Source: Oscillospiraceae bacterium
GTDB lineage: Bacteria > Bacillota > Clostridia > Oscillospirales > Ruminococcaceae
NCBI GenBank assembly: GCA_019423755.1
Contig: JAHZAU010000004.1
Coordinates: forward strand, 62,001 to 126,000
Reading direction: 5' to 3'
Length of the DNA: 64,000 bases
In this document: positions 1-8,226 of the stretch, one piece after another
How positions within the stretch are numbered: position 1 is the stretch's first letter
How the letters are laid out: every line of letters begins with the position of its first letter
Translations under genes and position numbers: made by a program
The notes under the pieces: generated by a model
Told to the model about the DNA's origin: nothing
Database searches by the model: none
What the model saw: the letters and a program-made list of their open reading frames with translations, nothing else

Positions 1-37
1 ATCCCGGCTGCGCGACGTTTTGAAAGGAATGATTGCC

Positions 38-970
38 ATGTTTAAAAAGATCCTCTCGCTGGTCCTGGCTGTGAGCATGGTGGCAGGCATGTCGCTGGTA
101 TCCAGCGCCGCTGTGGTCCGCCGCAAAAGCTCCACCAGCACCTCCTCTTCCTCCTCGGCGGTCTATGACCTGTGCACCGCGCAGGATCTGAGCCAGCTGG
201 AATCGAAAATGCACAAGGCCTTCGTCACCGGCCTGCGCAATGAGGAAGACACCATCACCCTGGACGTCAGCGGTTACAGCGAAAAGCAGGTGGGCGACGC
301 CTTTGTCACCGTCATGCAGATGATCATCGACCAGCATGCCGAGATCTTCTGGCTGGACCCCTCCATGCAGAACTTCGTCCTCTCCTCCGACGGCACCATG
401 ACCTTCTACCCCCGTCCGGTGTCCACCTACGGTACCGCTAACAAAAACGGCACCGCTCCCTCCAAGCTGAACACCTCCGCCATCTCCTCCGCCGAAAAGC
501 AGATGGAGAGCATCGCCAAGAGCATTACCGGTTCCACCCGTTACGAGCTGGTGAAGAACATCCACGACTACATCGTGAAGAACTCCACCTACTACGACGG
601 CAGCCAGGACAAGGCCTCCTACCATGAGGCCACCGGCGTTCTGCTCAATGGCAAAGCCATGTGCGACGGTTACGCCAAGGCCTTCAAGTACCTGTGCGAC
701 CAGAAGGGCATCCCCGCTGTGGTTATCGGCGGCACTGCCAGCAACGCTCTGGGCCAGACCGGTACCCACGCCTGGAACTACGTCAAGATGGAAGACGGCA
801 AGTGGTACAGCATCGACACCGGCTGGGATGACCCGGTGGTCAGCGGCGGCGGCGACAACAGCAAATACCGCTATGTTTACTTCCTCAAGAGCACCATCAA
901 AAATGACGCCCGCAAAAAGGACAACGCTTACGCTTACCCGACTCTGAGCGCCAGCGACTACGCCGCGTAA
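38..970 (+). CDS. Secreted transglutaminase-like domain protein
   Basis: A 310-residue protein with a signal peptide (KKILSLVLAV core, cleavage near VSSA), a Ser-rich linker (residues 31-40) and a C-terminal transglutaminase-like/cysteine-protease core. The expected triad is visible: Cys209 in GKAMCDGYAKAF, His244 in THAWNYV, and Asp260 in WYSIDTGWDDP. Such proteins in Clostridia are exported and probably crosslink or cut peptides at the cell surface; the substrate cannot be told from sequence. I chose ATG 38 because AAAGGA at 23-28 lies 9 nt upstream; a TTG at 20 and an ATG at 29 are in frame but badly spaced. It stands alone and ends at a clear terminator. Confidence 0.85.
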   Translation: MFKKILSLVLAVSMVAGMSLVSSAAVVRRKSSTSTSSSSSAVYDLCTAQDLSQLESKMHKAFVTGLRNEEDTITLDVSGYSEKQVGDAFVTVMQMIIDQHAEIFWLDPSMQNFVLSSDGTMTFYPRPVSTYGTANKNGTAPSKLNTSAISSAEKQMESIAKSITGSTRYELVKNIHDYIVKNSTYYDGSQDKASYHEATGVLLNGKAMCDGYAKAFKYLCDQKGIPAVVIGGTASNALGQTGTHAWNYVKMEDGKWYSIDTGWDDPVVSGGGDNSKYRYVYFLKSTIKNDARKKDNAYAYPTLSASDYAA

Positions 971-1003
971 TCCTTTTTCCAGCGCCCCAAAACGCAAAAC
1001 CCC

Positions 1004-1039
1004 AAGCCGGACGGCCCTCCAAGGCCGCCCGGCTTTTTT
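1004..1039 (+). terminator. Intrinsic terminator after the transglutaminase-like gene
   Basis: A 13-bp G+C-rich stem (AAGCCGGACGGCC at 1004-1016 pairing with 1023-1035, one mismatch) is followed by a T tract to 1039. Confidence 0.8.
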
Positions 1040-1118
1040 GCGGGAAGAATCGGTTGAAAAGCCGGAGGGAAGCGCGTATAATCATACACAGTATGAAAAA
1101 ACAAGGAGGAAGCCCCCT

Positions 1119-1325
1119 ATGCAGCACGACCTGACCCAAGGACCCATCACCAAGACCATGCTGGCTTTTGCTGCGCCGATGATCGCCGGCAATCTGCTCC
1201 AACCGTGCTGCAATATTGCCGATACCCGCATCGTCGGGCCGTTTTTGGGGGCGGGGGGACAGGGGCGCAGGGACGCCGCTGGAAAAAGCGCACAAAACAG
1301 GGGGGCCGATTGCTATTTTCATTAG
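1119..1325 (+). pseudogene. MATE-family efflux transporter, 5' remnant
   Basis: The first 46 or so residues read like the start of a MATE multidrug transporter (TQGPITKTMLAFAAPMIAGN, then NIADTRIVGPFLGA), with a good Shine-Dalgarno AAGGAGGA at 1103-1110 before ATG 1119. After the GPFLGA stretch the similarity ends in an unrelated G-rich tail and a stop, so about 400 residues are missing. The break is abrupt rather than a single frameshift, which points to a deletion or rearrangement. A C-terminal piece of a MATE gene lies at about 29979-30175 on the opposite strand. Confidence 0.75.
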
Positions 1326-1336
1326 GGAAAATAATG

Positions 1337-1367
1337 ATTGACTATTGGTCAGTCAATGTGGTAAGAT
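1337..1367 (+). promoter_or_regulatory. tetR promoter overlapped by a TetR-type operator
   Basis: A perfect inverted repeat, ATTGACT at 1337-1343 and AGTCAAT at 1351-1357 with a 7-nt centre, overlaps the -35 box TTGACT (1338-1343); TAAGAT at 1362-1367 is the -10 with an 18-nt spacer. The downstream regulator would therefore block its own promoter. A near copy of the palindrome sits before the exporter gene at 2018-2036. Confidence 0.7.
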
Positions 1368-1392
1368 AAACGACAGAAGGGGAGGGAGACGG

Positions 1393-1947
1393 ATGCGTAT
1401 ATCCAAGCCGCCGGAGGAGCGCCGCCGGGAGATCCTGGAGGCGTCCAAGGAGCTGTTTCATCAAAACGGCTTTGCCAAGACCACCATCGGCGATATCGCC
1501 GCCCACATCGGCATCGCCAAGGGGCTGTTTTACTATTACTTCCGCAACAAAGACGAGGTCATGGCCGCCATCATCGACGACTATACCCTCCAGGTGAGCC
1601 AGGCTATCCGCGCCATCGCCGCCGAGGAGGCGGACTACCGCGAGAAGCTGGAGCGCATCGTCTTTGCGGTCATCGACTTTTCCTGCGAGGCCAAAAACAT
1701 CTTTTCCGACATCGCCCTCAAGGACCACTCCCTGCTGCACCAAAGCGTGCTGGAACACGCCGTGCAGAAGATGGTGGAGGTGGTGGACGAGGTGGTGGAC
1801 GCCGGCGTCCGCGACGGCATCATCCACAGCAAACACCCCCACACCATGGCCCGGATGATGCTTTACGGCCTGGGGATGATGGACTTTTCCCAGATGGAGC
1901 GCACCGACGTGCTGGAGATCGTGGCCCAGGTGCTGGGCATTCAGTAG
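1393..1947 (+). CDS. TetR/AcrR-family transcriptional repressor
   Basis: A 184-residue regulator. The N-terminal helix-turn-helix is typical of TetR (TTIGDIAAHIGIAKGLFYYY, about residues 29-48), followed by an all-helical ligand-binding domain without recognisable ligand residues. ATG 1393 was chosen because GGAGGGAG lies just upstream. It sits head to tail with the MMPL exporter gene, and both promoter regions carry the same palindrome, so the likely role is a ligand-relieved repressor of itself and the exporter (inference). A terminator separates the two genes, so they are separate transcription units under shared control. Confidence 0.88.
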   Translation: MRISKPPEERRREILEASKELFHQNGFAKTTIGDIAAHIGIAKGLFYYYFRNKDEVMAAIIDDYTLQVSQAIRAIAAEEADYREKLERIVFAVIDFSCEAKNIFSDIALKDHSLLHQSVLEHAVQKMVEVVDEVVDAGVRDGIIHSKHPHTMARMMLYGLGMMDFSQMERTDVLEIVAQVLGIQ

Positions 1948-1982
1948 GGAGGGGGAGCGTCTTTCCCGCCCCCGAGCAGGGC

Positions 1983-2008
1983 ACCCGCTGAAAAGCGGGT
2001 TTCTTTTT
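1983..2008 (+). terminator. Intrinsic terminator after tetR
   Basis: ACCCGCT at 1983-1989 pairs with AGCGGGT at 1994-2000 around a GAAA loop, followed by a T-rich tract to 2008. Confidence 0.8.
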
Positions 2009-2017
2009 CCCATATTA

Positions 2018-2036
2018 TTGACTGTCGGTCAGTCAG
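2018..2036. promoter_or_regulatory. Second TetR-type operator, before the MMPL exporter
   Basis: TGACTG at 2019-2024 and CAGTCA at 2030-2035 form a perfect inverted repeat around TCGGT. Aligned to the site at 1337-1357 it differs at only a few positions, giving the shared core TTGACTRTYGGTCAGTCA. It lies 39 nt before the exporter start, where a bound repressor would interfere with transcription. Confidence 0.65.
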
Positions 2037-2074
2037 GTGCGGCGCCCGGCCGCCCGTTAAAGGAGGAATCCCAT

Positions 2075-4192
2075 TTGCTTGAGAAAATAGCCAAATTGCT
2101 CACCCGGAAATTTGCCGTGGTGCTGGCGGCGGCGGTGCTGCTGCTGGCGCCCAGCGTGGTGGGGGAGCTCAACACCCAGGTCAACTACGACATCCTGTCC
2201 TATCTGCCCCAGGAGCTGGATTCCGCCAAGGGGCAGGAGATCTTGGAGGACCCGTTCCAGATGGCGGCGGTGAACATGCTGGTGGTGGAGAATATGCCGG
2301 AGCGCTACGTCTCCGACCTGCGCCAGCAGATCGAGCAGGTGCCCGGGGTCAGCAAGGCTTTGTGGATCGACCAGATGCTGGACATCAGCGTCCCGCCCGA
2401 GATCCTGCCCCAAAACATCCGGGACATCTTCTTTGCCGGGGACAGCACCCTGCTCATCATCCAGTACGAAAAGCCCGGCGCCTCCCAGCAGACCATGGAC
2501 GCCATCGACCAGATCCGCGCCCTGTGCAACAAGCAGTGCCACCTGGCGGGCGTTTCGGTGTTCCTCAAGGATACAAAAGACCTGGTCATGGGGGAGATGC
2601 CCATCTACCTGGTGGTAGCGGTGGTGCTTTCCATGCTGGCGCTGTTTGTCACCAATGAGGCCATGGTGCTGCCGGTGGTGTTTATCTCCGGCATCGGCTT
2701 TGCCATCGTCTACAACATGGGTACCAACGTTATCCTAGGGCAGGTCAGCTACATCACCAAGGCCATCGCCGCCATTTTGCAGCTGGGCGTCACCACCGAC
2801 TACGCCATCTTCCTGCTGCACCGCTACCAGGAGGAAAAGCCCCTCCACGCCGACCGCCGCGACGCTATGGCAAGCGCCATCGTCAGCGCCTTTGTGTCGC
2901 TGTCCGGCAGCTCCCTGACCACCATCGCTGGTTTCCTGGCGCTGTGCTTCATGCAGCTGGGTCTGGGCAAGGACATCGGCCTAGTTATGGCAAAGGGCGT
3001 GCTCCTGGGGGTGCTGACGGTGGTCACCGTGCTGCCCAGCATCATCCTTTGGTTTGACAAACCCATCGAAAAATACCGCCACCGCACCCTGCTGCCCAAC
3101 TTCGAGCCGCTCAACCGGCGGATCATCCGCCACAGCAAGGCTTGGGTGCTGGTGTTCCTGCTGCTCATCGGCCCGGCCTACTACGCCCAGTCCCGCACCC
3201 AGGTCTACTACAACATCGACCAGTCCCTGCCGGCGGACCTGCCTTCCACCGTGGCCACCGACAAGCTCAAGACCCAGTTTAACATGGCCACCACCCACTT
3301 TATCCTGGTGGACGACAATCTCCCGGCCTACCAGCTGCAGGAGATGACCCGCCAGATCAAGGCGGTGGACGGCATCGAGGCGGTCATCGCCTACAACGAG
3401 TTTCTGGGGCCTGCTGTGCCGGAGGACTTTTTGCCCCAGGAGATCTTGGAGATGTGCAAACAGGGCGGCTGGCAGCTGATGATGGTCAATTCCAGCTACA
3501 AGGCCGCCACCCCGGAGGAAGCCCAGCAGATCAATGAGCTGACCTCCATCATCAAATCCTATGACCCCGGCGCCCTGCTCACCGGCGAAGGCGCCATGAC
3601 CAAGGACCTGACCGAGACCTGCGACGTGGATATCCAGGTAACCAACGTCATCTCCATCGCGGCGATTTTGGTGATCGTGGGGCTTTGCTTCCACTCGGTT
3701 TCGGTGCCGGTGATCCTGGTAGCGGCCATCGAGCTTTCCATCTTCCTCAACTGCGGGCTCAGCGCCGTCACCGGCCAGGTGATCCCCTTTATCTCGCCCA
3801 TCGTCATCAACTGCATCCAGCTGGGCGCCACCGTGGACTACGCCATCTTGATGACCACCCGCTTCCGGGAGGAGCTGCAAAACGGCCGCTCCAAGGAGGA
3901 CGCCATCCTCATCGCCGCCAATACCTCCGACCCGGCGATCCTCACCAGCGCCCTGGTGCTCTTCTGCGCCACCATCGGCGTCAGCCTCATCTCCCGCATG
4001 GAGATCATCCGCTCCCTCTGCCAGATGCTGGCCCGCGGCGCGGTCATCTCCGCTTTGGTAAGTATCTTTTTGCTGCCGTCGCTGCTGGTGGTCTGCGAAG
4101 GGCTCATCGCCAAGACCTCCCGTTGGTGGCGCACCCCCAAACCCGCAAAATCCCGTTCCCTCCCGGCCCCTGTACCGGCGGAAGAAAGGTAA
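2075..4192 (+). CDS. MMPL/RND-family membrane transporter
   Basis: A 705-residue polytopic protein built as a tandem repeat, as in MMPL/RND exporters: one N-terminal transmembrane helix, an extracytoplasmic domain, then a helix bundle with the duplicated signature LGVTTDYAIFLLHRY in the first half and LGATVDYAILMTTRF in the second; these Asp-containing helices are the expected proton pathway. Predicted role is export of hydrophobic or amphiphilic compounds driven by proton motive force. Start TTG 2075 follows AAAGGAGG at 2059-2066; an in-frame upstream start would lie within the operator. The next gene starts 9 nt after the stop, so the two are co-transcribed, under the TetR regulator. Confidence 0.88.
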   Translation: MLEKIAKLLTRKFAVVLAAAVLLLAPSVVGELNTQVNYDILSYLPQELDSAKGQEILEDPFQMAAVNMLVVENMPERYVSDLRQQIEQVPGVSKALWIDQMLDISVPPEILPQNIRDIFFAGDSTLLIIQYEKPGASQQTMDAIDQIRALCNKQCHLAGVSVFLKDTKDLVMGEMPIYLVVAVVLSMLALFVTNEAMVLPVVFISGIGFAIVYNMGTNVILGQVSYITKAIAAILQLGVTTDYAIFLLHRYQEEKPLHADRRDAMASAIVSAFVSLSGSSLTTIAGFLALCFMQLGLGKDIGLVMAKGVLLGVLTVVTVLPSIILWFDKPIEKYRHRTLLPNFEPLNRRIIRHSKAWVLVFLLLIGPAYYAQSRTQVYYNIDQSLPADLPSTVATDKLKTQFNMATTHFILVDDNLPAYQLQEMTRQIKAVDGIEAVIAYNEFLGPAVPEDFLPQEILEMCKQGGWQLMMVNSSYKAATPEEAQQINELTSIIKSYDPGALLTGEGAMTKDLTETCDVDIQVTNVISIAAILVIVGLCFHSVSVPVILVAAIELSIFLNCGLSAVTGQVIPFISPIVINCIQLGATVDYAILMTTRFREELQNGRSKEDAILIAANTSDPAILTSALVLFCATIGVSLISRMEIIRSLCQMLARGAVISALVSIFLLPSLLVVCEGLIAKTSRWWRTPKPAKSRSLPAPVPAEER

Positions 4193-4201
4193 GGTATCGT
4201 T

Positions 4202-7200
4202 ATGAATCTGCATAAAAATTCCACCCGTCTGCTTTGTGTCATCCTGGCGGCGATGCTCACCGCCGGCAGCGTGGTCTACGCCGATGACGCGCCGTCCCAG
4301 GAGCTGGTACCCGGTCAGTCCGGCGCCGAAGCCCCGGCCGCGCCTTACCAGAAGACCGAGACCGTCTACGTCAACCTGGACCCCACCGGCAAGCCCCGCC
4401 AGCAGATCGTCACCGACTGGCTCCATACCGATACCCCCCAAGGCGCCATCCAGGACCGCACCACCCTCACCGACATCGAAAACGTCAAGGGTACCGAGCA
4501 GCCCCAGCGCCAGGGCGGCGCGCTCACCTGGCCCATGCAGGGCAGCGACCTGTACTACCGCGGCGAGACCGACGGCCAGCTGCCGGTGGAAATTTCCGTC
4601 ACCTACCGGCTGGACGGCAAGGAGCTGCCCCCCGAAAAGCTGGCGGGACGCTCCGGCCAGTTGGAGATGACCGTCTCGGTGCGCAACACCCAAAAGCACA
4701 CCGTCTCGGTCAACGGCAAGCCCACCACCATGTACACCCCGGTGACGGCGGCCTTCGCCCTGGCGCTGCCGGAGGAGCACTTCCAGAACGTCAGCGTTTC
4801 CAGCGGCACCGTCAAAAGCGACGGCGGCAGCAGCGCAGTGGCCTTTGTCTCCATGCCCGGCCTGTCCGAGAGCTTGGGGCTGTCTGACTACGACCTGCCG
4901 CTTCTCGACCAGCTGGATTTCCCCGAGGAATTTGTCATCCGCGCCCAGGTCACCGATTTTGAGATGGGCCCCATGGGGGTGCTGGTCTCCACCAAGCTGG
5001 ACGCCCTGGACGACCTGGAAGACGACACCGACATCGACGCCATGATCGACGACCTGAACTCCCTTTCCCAGGCCCAGGACGACCTGGAAAACTGGGACCC
5101 GGACGGCGAGATCCGCTCCCTCTTCCAGGACCAGGAGCTGACCGAAGGGGCCCAGACCTTGGTCCGGGACATCTTCTCCTTCTATGACACCGACACCGCC
5201 ATCCTGGACCTGCTGCCCCGGTACGTCACCGAGGAGAACATCCGCCTTTACGACCGCATCAGCCAGGACCTGGAGGACATCGACCTGGACGCCCTCACCG
5301 ACTCCAAAGCCCTGGACGAACTCATCGACCGCATGACCGAGGAAAACCTGGACGACATCCGCGCCCTGCTGGCCGACTACGACACCATCCAGGGGCTGGA
5401 CCGCGCCAAGCTGGAGACCCTGCTGGACGATGCCCTGACCCTGGTGCAGCAGATGAAGCGCAGCCAGGAGCAGGTCAAGACCCTGAAGGTGCTGGCCTCC
5501 TACGCCGACGAGATGCTGGCCCTGGTCCAGGGCCTGGACGACCCGCAGCTGACCGCCATGCTCACCGAGGAGAATCTAAAGACCGCCTTTACCGCCATCG
5601 CCAAAAGCCTGGGGGAGAAGGAGGTCGGGCAGCAGGCCGGCACCACCCCCACCCGCCTGCTGCAGGCGGAAAGCGCTATGCTGCAGGGGAACATCGCAGG
5701 ATACGAGGAGGATGTGAAAGCGGCAATTAAGATTGCGGCGCAAAACGACCCCAGCTATTTGGCGCTGCTTGACTTGGTTCCGGTATATCATTCGGTTTGG
5801 AAGAACATGATGAGCAATCCTACCGGCGGCGCCACCCCGCCTGCCGGGGGCATCGCTATGCTGCCCGCCCAGCCCGCCCAGCCCGAGACCCCCGAGGACG
5901 GGGAAGAGCTGGTGCCCGGCGAAAGCGACACCCAGCTGGACCCGGTGGCCGCCTCCCAGCCGCTGACCCTGACCACCTGCGCCGCCGGGGAGGAAAGCGG
6001 CCCGGTGGAGCTGGCCGACCCGGCCGACAGCCCCTTCGGCTGGACGCTGGGGGAGGCTGACCCCGAGGACGGCCCCGCCCCCGACGAGGAGGAAGGCGAT
6101 CCCCAGGACGAACCCGCCCCGGAGGAGGAAAAAGACGCCCCCGCCGAGGACACCCCCGCCCCGGACGAAGAAGACCCCGCCGCTTCCCAGGAGGAATCCA
6201 CCCCGGATACAAAAGAAGAAACCCCCGCCCCGGACGAAGCGACCCCCTCCGCCCAAGAAGCTGCCCCCGCGCCGGAATTGTTCGCCGCCCCGCAGCCCAC
6301 CCAGCCGGTTCCTGGTGACATGACCGTCTGCCAGGCTATGGTGACGGTGGTGGACGGCGTGCGCGTCGGGCTGGAAAACCAGATTGAAACCAAAACGGGC
6401 CCAGAGGTGGACGCCATGGTCCAGAAGATGCTCGCCACCATGCAAACGGTGGAGCAGCTCAAGGCCGCCGTCGCCAACGACCTGGGCGGCGACCCGCAGA
6501 AGAAGCTGCAGGAGGCCCAGGCCTTTGTGGAGCAGATGGTGCCCGCCCTGCAGAAGGTCATGGAGGAGGCCCAGTCCCTCAACAAGGACCACAACCTGGA
6601 CCAGCTGCTGGGGGACGCCGGTACCATGCTGGACCATCTGGACGCCAACCGCGGCAACATCCGCGCCCTGCAAAAGCTGCTCAAAGAGCTGGACGACGGC
6701 GAGCTGGAAGACCTGCGCCGCCATTACCCCACCCTCAAAGAGGACCTGGACGACGTCCGGCCCATCCTCGAGGACCTGCGGGACGACCTGGACGACCCGG
6801 TGATGGACGCCAGCCTGCACCGCGCGCCGGAAAGCGTCGGGGTGCTCATGGAGATGAAGGACGACCTGCTTTCCAACCGGCAGGTGTCCGAGATTTTGCG
6901 GCAGACCGTCCGCCCCGACGGCGTGCCCACCGCCCGCCGGATGTTCGACACCTTTGACGACCTGCAGCAGGGCGGCTCCCTGGACAAATACACCGGCCAG
7001 GCCAACGACCTGGACCAGCTGCTGGCCCGCAAGGACGCCTACCTGGACCTGGCGGAGGACTACCGCATCTACACCGACGCCGCCCCCGAGGCCGAAACCA
7101 GCGTCGCCTTCATTATGAAGACCGACGAGATCGAAAAGGTGGAGGCAGCCGAGCTTGCCCCCGCCGAAAGCACGGACACCGGCCTTTGGGCGCGCTGCAA

Positions 7201-7237
7201 AGCCGCTGCCGCCGGTCTGTGGGAGCTGTTTGCCTAA
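4202..7237 (+). CDS. Large secreted coiled-coil protein, partner of the MMPL transporter
   Basis: 1011 residues with a signal peptide (LLCVILAAMLTAGSVVYA). Residues about 270-460 and 720-960 are rich in Leu, Asp and Gln with heptad spacing, predicting long coiled coils. Residues about 620-700 are a low-complexity Pro/Glu/Asp/Ala linker (EDTPAPDEEDPA type repeats). No catalytic motif or clear C-terminal membrane anchor is visible, so I cannot name a function. Long secreted or YhgE-like coiled-coil proteins are known beside MMPL genes in Firmicutes, and the 9-nt gap to the exporter suggests a shared role in export or envelope assembly (inference). Confidence 0.7.
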   Translation: MNLHKNSTRLLCVILAAMLTAGSVVYADDAPSQELVPGQSGAEAPAAPYQKTETVYVNLDPTGKPRQQIVTDWLHTDTPQGAIQDRTTLTDIENVKGTEQPQRQGGALTWPMQGSDLYYRGETDGQLPVEISVTYRLDGKELPPEKLAGRSGQLEMTVSVRNTQKHTVSVNGKPTTMYTPVTAAFALALPEEHFQNVSVSSGTVKSDGGSSAVAFVSMPGLSESLGLSDYDLPLLDQLDFPEEFVIRAQVTDFEMGPMGVLVSTKLDALDDLEDDTDIDAMIDDLNSLSQAQDDLENWDPDGEIRSLFQDQELTEGAQTLVRDIFSFYDTDTAILDLLPRYVTEENIRLYDRISQDLEDIDLDALTDSKALDELIDRMTEENLDDIRALLADYDTIQGLDRAKLETLLDDALTLVQQMKRSQEQVKTLKVLASYADEMLALVQGLDDPQLTAMLTEENLKTAFTAIAKSLGEKEVGQQAGTTPTRLLQAESAMLQGNIAGYEEDVKAAIKIAAQNDPSYLALLDLVPVYHSVWKNMMSNPTGGATPPAGGIAMLPAQPAQPETPEDGEELVPGESDTQLDPVAASQPLTLTTCAAGEESGPVELADPADSPFGWTLGEADPEDGPAPDEEEGDPQDEPAPEEEKDAPAEDTPAPDEEDPAASQEESTPDTKEETPAPDEATPSAQEAAPAPELFAAPQPTQPVPGDMTVCQAMVTVVDGVRVGLENQIETKTGPEVDAMVQKMLATMQTVEQLKAAVANDLGGDPQKKLQEAQAFVEQMVPALQKVMEEAQSLNKDHNLDQLLGDAGTMLDHLDANRGNIRALQKLLKELDDGELEDLRRHYPTLKEDLDDVRPILEDLRDDLDDPVMDASLHRAPESVGVLMEMKDDLLSNRQVSEILRQTVRPDGVPTARRMFDTFDDLQQGGSLDKYTGQANDLDQLLARKDAYLDLAEDYRIYTDAAPEAETSVAFIMKTDEIEKVEAAELAPAESTDTGLWARCKAAAAGLWELFA

Positions 7238-7257
7238 TTTTCCCCCCGCCCAAACCC

Positions 7258-7310
7258 AAGCCTGCTCGCCCCCTTTTTGCCGGGGGAGGGCGGGCTTGTT
7301 TTGCTTTTTT
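7258..7310 (+). terminator. Intrinsic terminator of the exporter operon
   Basis: An imperfect G+C-rich stem with arms around 7258-7273 and 7282-7297 is followed by T-rich sequence to 7310. Confidence 0.6.
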
Positions 7311-7341
7311 GAAAAAAAGCAAATTTTTTTGCAAAAACCTC

Positions 7342-7370
7342 TTGCATTTTGCAAAACCCCGTGATATAAT
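7342..7370 (+). promoter_or_regulatory. tRNA-Val promoter
   Basis: TTGCAT at 7342-7347 and TATAAT at 7365-7370 are 17 nt apart, a near-consensus sigma-A promoter ending 15 nt before the tRNA. Confidence 0.85.
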
Positions 7371-7385
7371 AATCAAGCAATCGAC

Positions 7386-7462
7386 GGGGGCGTAGCTCAG
7401 TTGGTCAGAGCGCATGCTTGACATGCATGAGGTCGATGGTTCGAGCCCATTCGTCCCCACCA
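7386..7462 (+). tRNA. tRNA-Val (GAC)
   Basis: A complete cloverleaf with encoded CCA: acceptor stem GGGGGCG/CGTCCCC, D arm with AGTTGGTC loop, anticodon stem CATGC/GCATG with loop TTGACAT (anticodon GAC), and T loop TTCGAGC. Confidence 0.97.
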
Positions 7463-7467
7463 CAAAA

Positions 7468-7499
7468 AGCCTGAACGTGTACACGTTCAGGCTTTTTTT
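7468..7499 (+). terminator. Terminator after tRNA-Val
   Basis: A perfect 26-bp palindrome (AGCCTGAACGTGT then its complement, 7468-7493) is followed by a run of T to 7499. Confidence 0.92.
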
Positions 7500-7512
7500 C
7501 TGTCCGGCGGTC

Positions 7513-7541
7513 TTGCTGTCCGCCCAAAGGACGGATATAAT
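7513..7541 (+). promoter_or_regulatory. Promoter of the small lipoprotein gene
   Basis: TTGCTG at 7513-7518 and TATAAT at 7536-7541 with a 17-nt spacer, about 50 nt before the start codon. Confidence 0.65.
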
Positions 7542-7592
7542 ATTCCCAGAAGCCCGGCGGAAAAAGCGGGCAGTAGAAAGGAAGGAATACCG

Positions 7593-8165
7593 TTGCGATA
7601 TCGTATGTTTCTTGCGGCGGCGGGGATTTGCGGCCTGCTGCTGCTTGGCGGCTGCCAGTCCCAGCCCCCGGAAATGGACCAGGAAGAGGTCCAGCGTTAC
7701 GTCCAGGAGGAGCTGCGCCCGGCTATGGACTGCCTGGAATGGTGCCTGGGGCAGGGGCTGCCCGCCCAGTATGACGCCCAGCCTCTTGTAGCGGGCGGCC
7801 GGGAGTACTACCCCTCGGCCCACGAGGAGATCGACCGCGCCGGGGAGCTGTGGGACGCCTGTGAGCCCTACCTTACCGAGGAGTATTTCACCCAGCTGGT
7901 GGGGGACCTGTCCACACCGGGCGGACGGTACTACGAGGCCGACGGCATCCTCTACCTGGACCCGACCCAGGCCCGAGCGGCGATGCCCCACGCCTTTTTT
8001 GACAACACGGCCTTTGCCTACTCCCGCGAGCCGGGGCAGGCGCGGCTGACGGTGGAGTTCCAGCTGGCGGAAAACGCCACCCGCCAGTACAACGACCTGG
8101 ACCTGGTCTGGCAGGACGGCCGGTGGAAAGTGCAGGCGCGCTGGCAGCTGCCGGTGCCCATCTGA
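7593..8165 (+). CDS. Small lipoprotein of unknown function
   Basis: 190 residues with a lipobox near the N-terminus (GLLLLGGC, lipidated Cys about residue 19), so anchored on the outer face of the membrane. The rest is a soluble domain, rich in Gln and Glu, that resembles hypothetical lipoproteins of Clostridia in which a C-terminal region ends in a compact beta-rich NTF2-like fold; I infer only a general resemblance. Start TTG 7593 is favoured because AAGGAAGG lies 8 nt upstream. It is transcribed alone just before cca. Confidence 0.7.
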   Translation: MRYRMFLAAAGICGLLLLGGCQSQPPEMDQEEVQRYVQEELRPAMDCLEWCLGQGLPAQYDAQPLVAGGREYYPSAHEEIDRAGELWDACEPYLTEEYFTQLVGDLSTPGGRYYEADGILYLDPTQARAAMPHAFFDNTAFAYSREPGQARLTVEFQLAENATRQYNDLDLVWQDGRWKVQARWQLPVPI

Positions 8166-8226
8166 GCCTTGGGCGAATGCTGATCGGTACGATCACAAGA
8201 AGATAAAAACGAAAGGGGGAAGGGCG

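Noticed and set aside
2981..4780. A long minus-strand open frame (about 600 codons) under the MMPL and partner genes.
   Set aside because: It is antisense to two well-supported genes, is His/Gly/Gln-rich as expected for a mirror frame in G+C-rich DNA, and has no ribosome-binding site.
5699..5817. Short stretch inside the coiled-coil gene with lower G+C and different codon use.
   Set aside because: Too short to claim an insertion without a homologue to compare, and the frame is continuous.
5576..7354. A long minus-strand frame antisense to the secreted coiled-coil gene.
   Set aside because: Low-complexity Gly/Val/Leu composition and overlap with a gene that has a signal peptide and start context.
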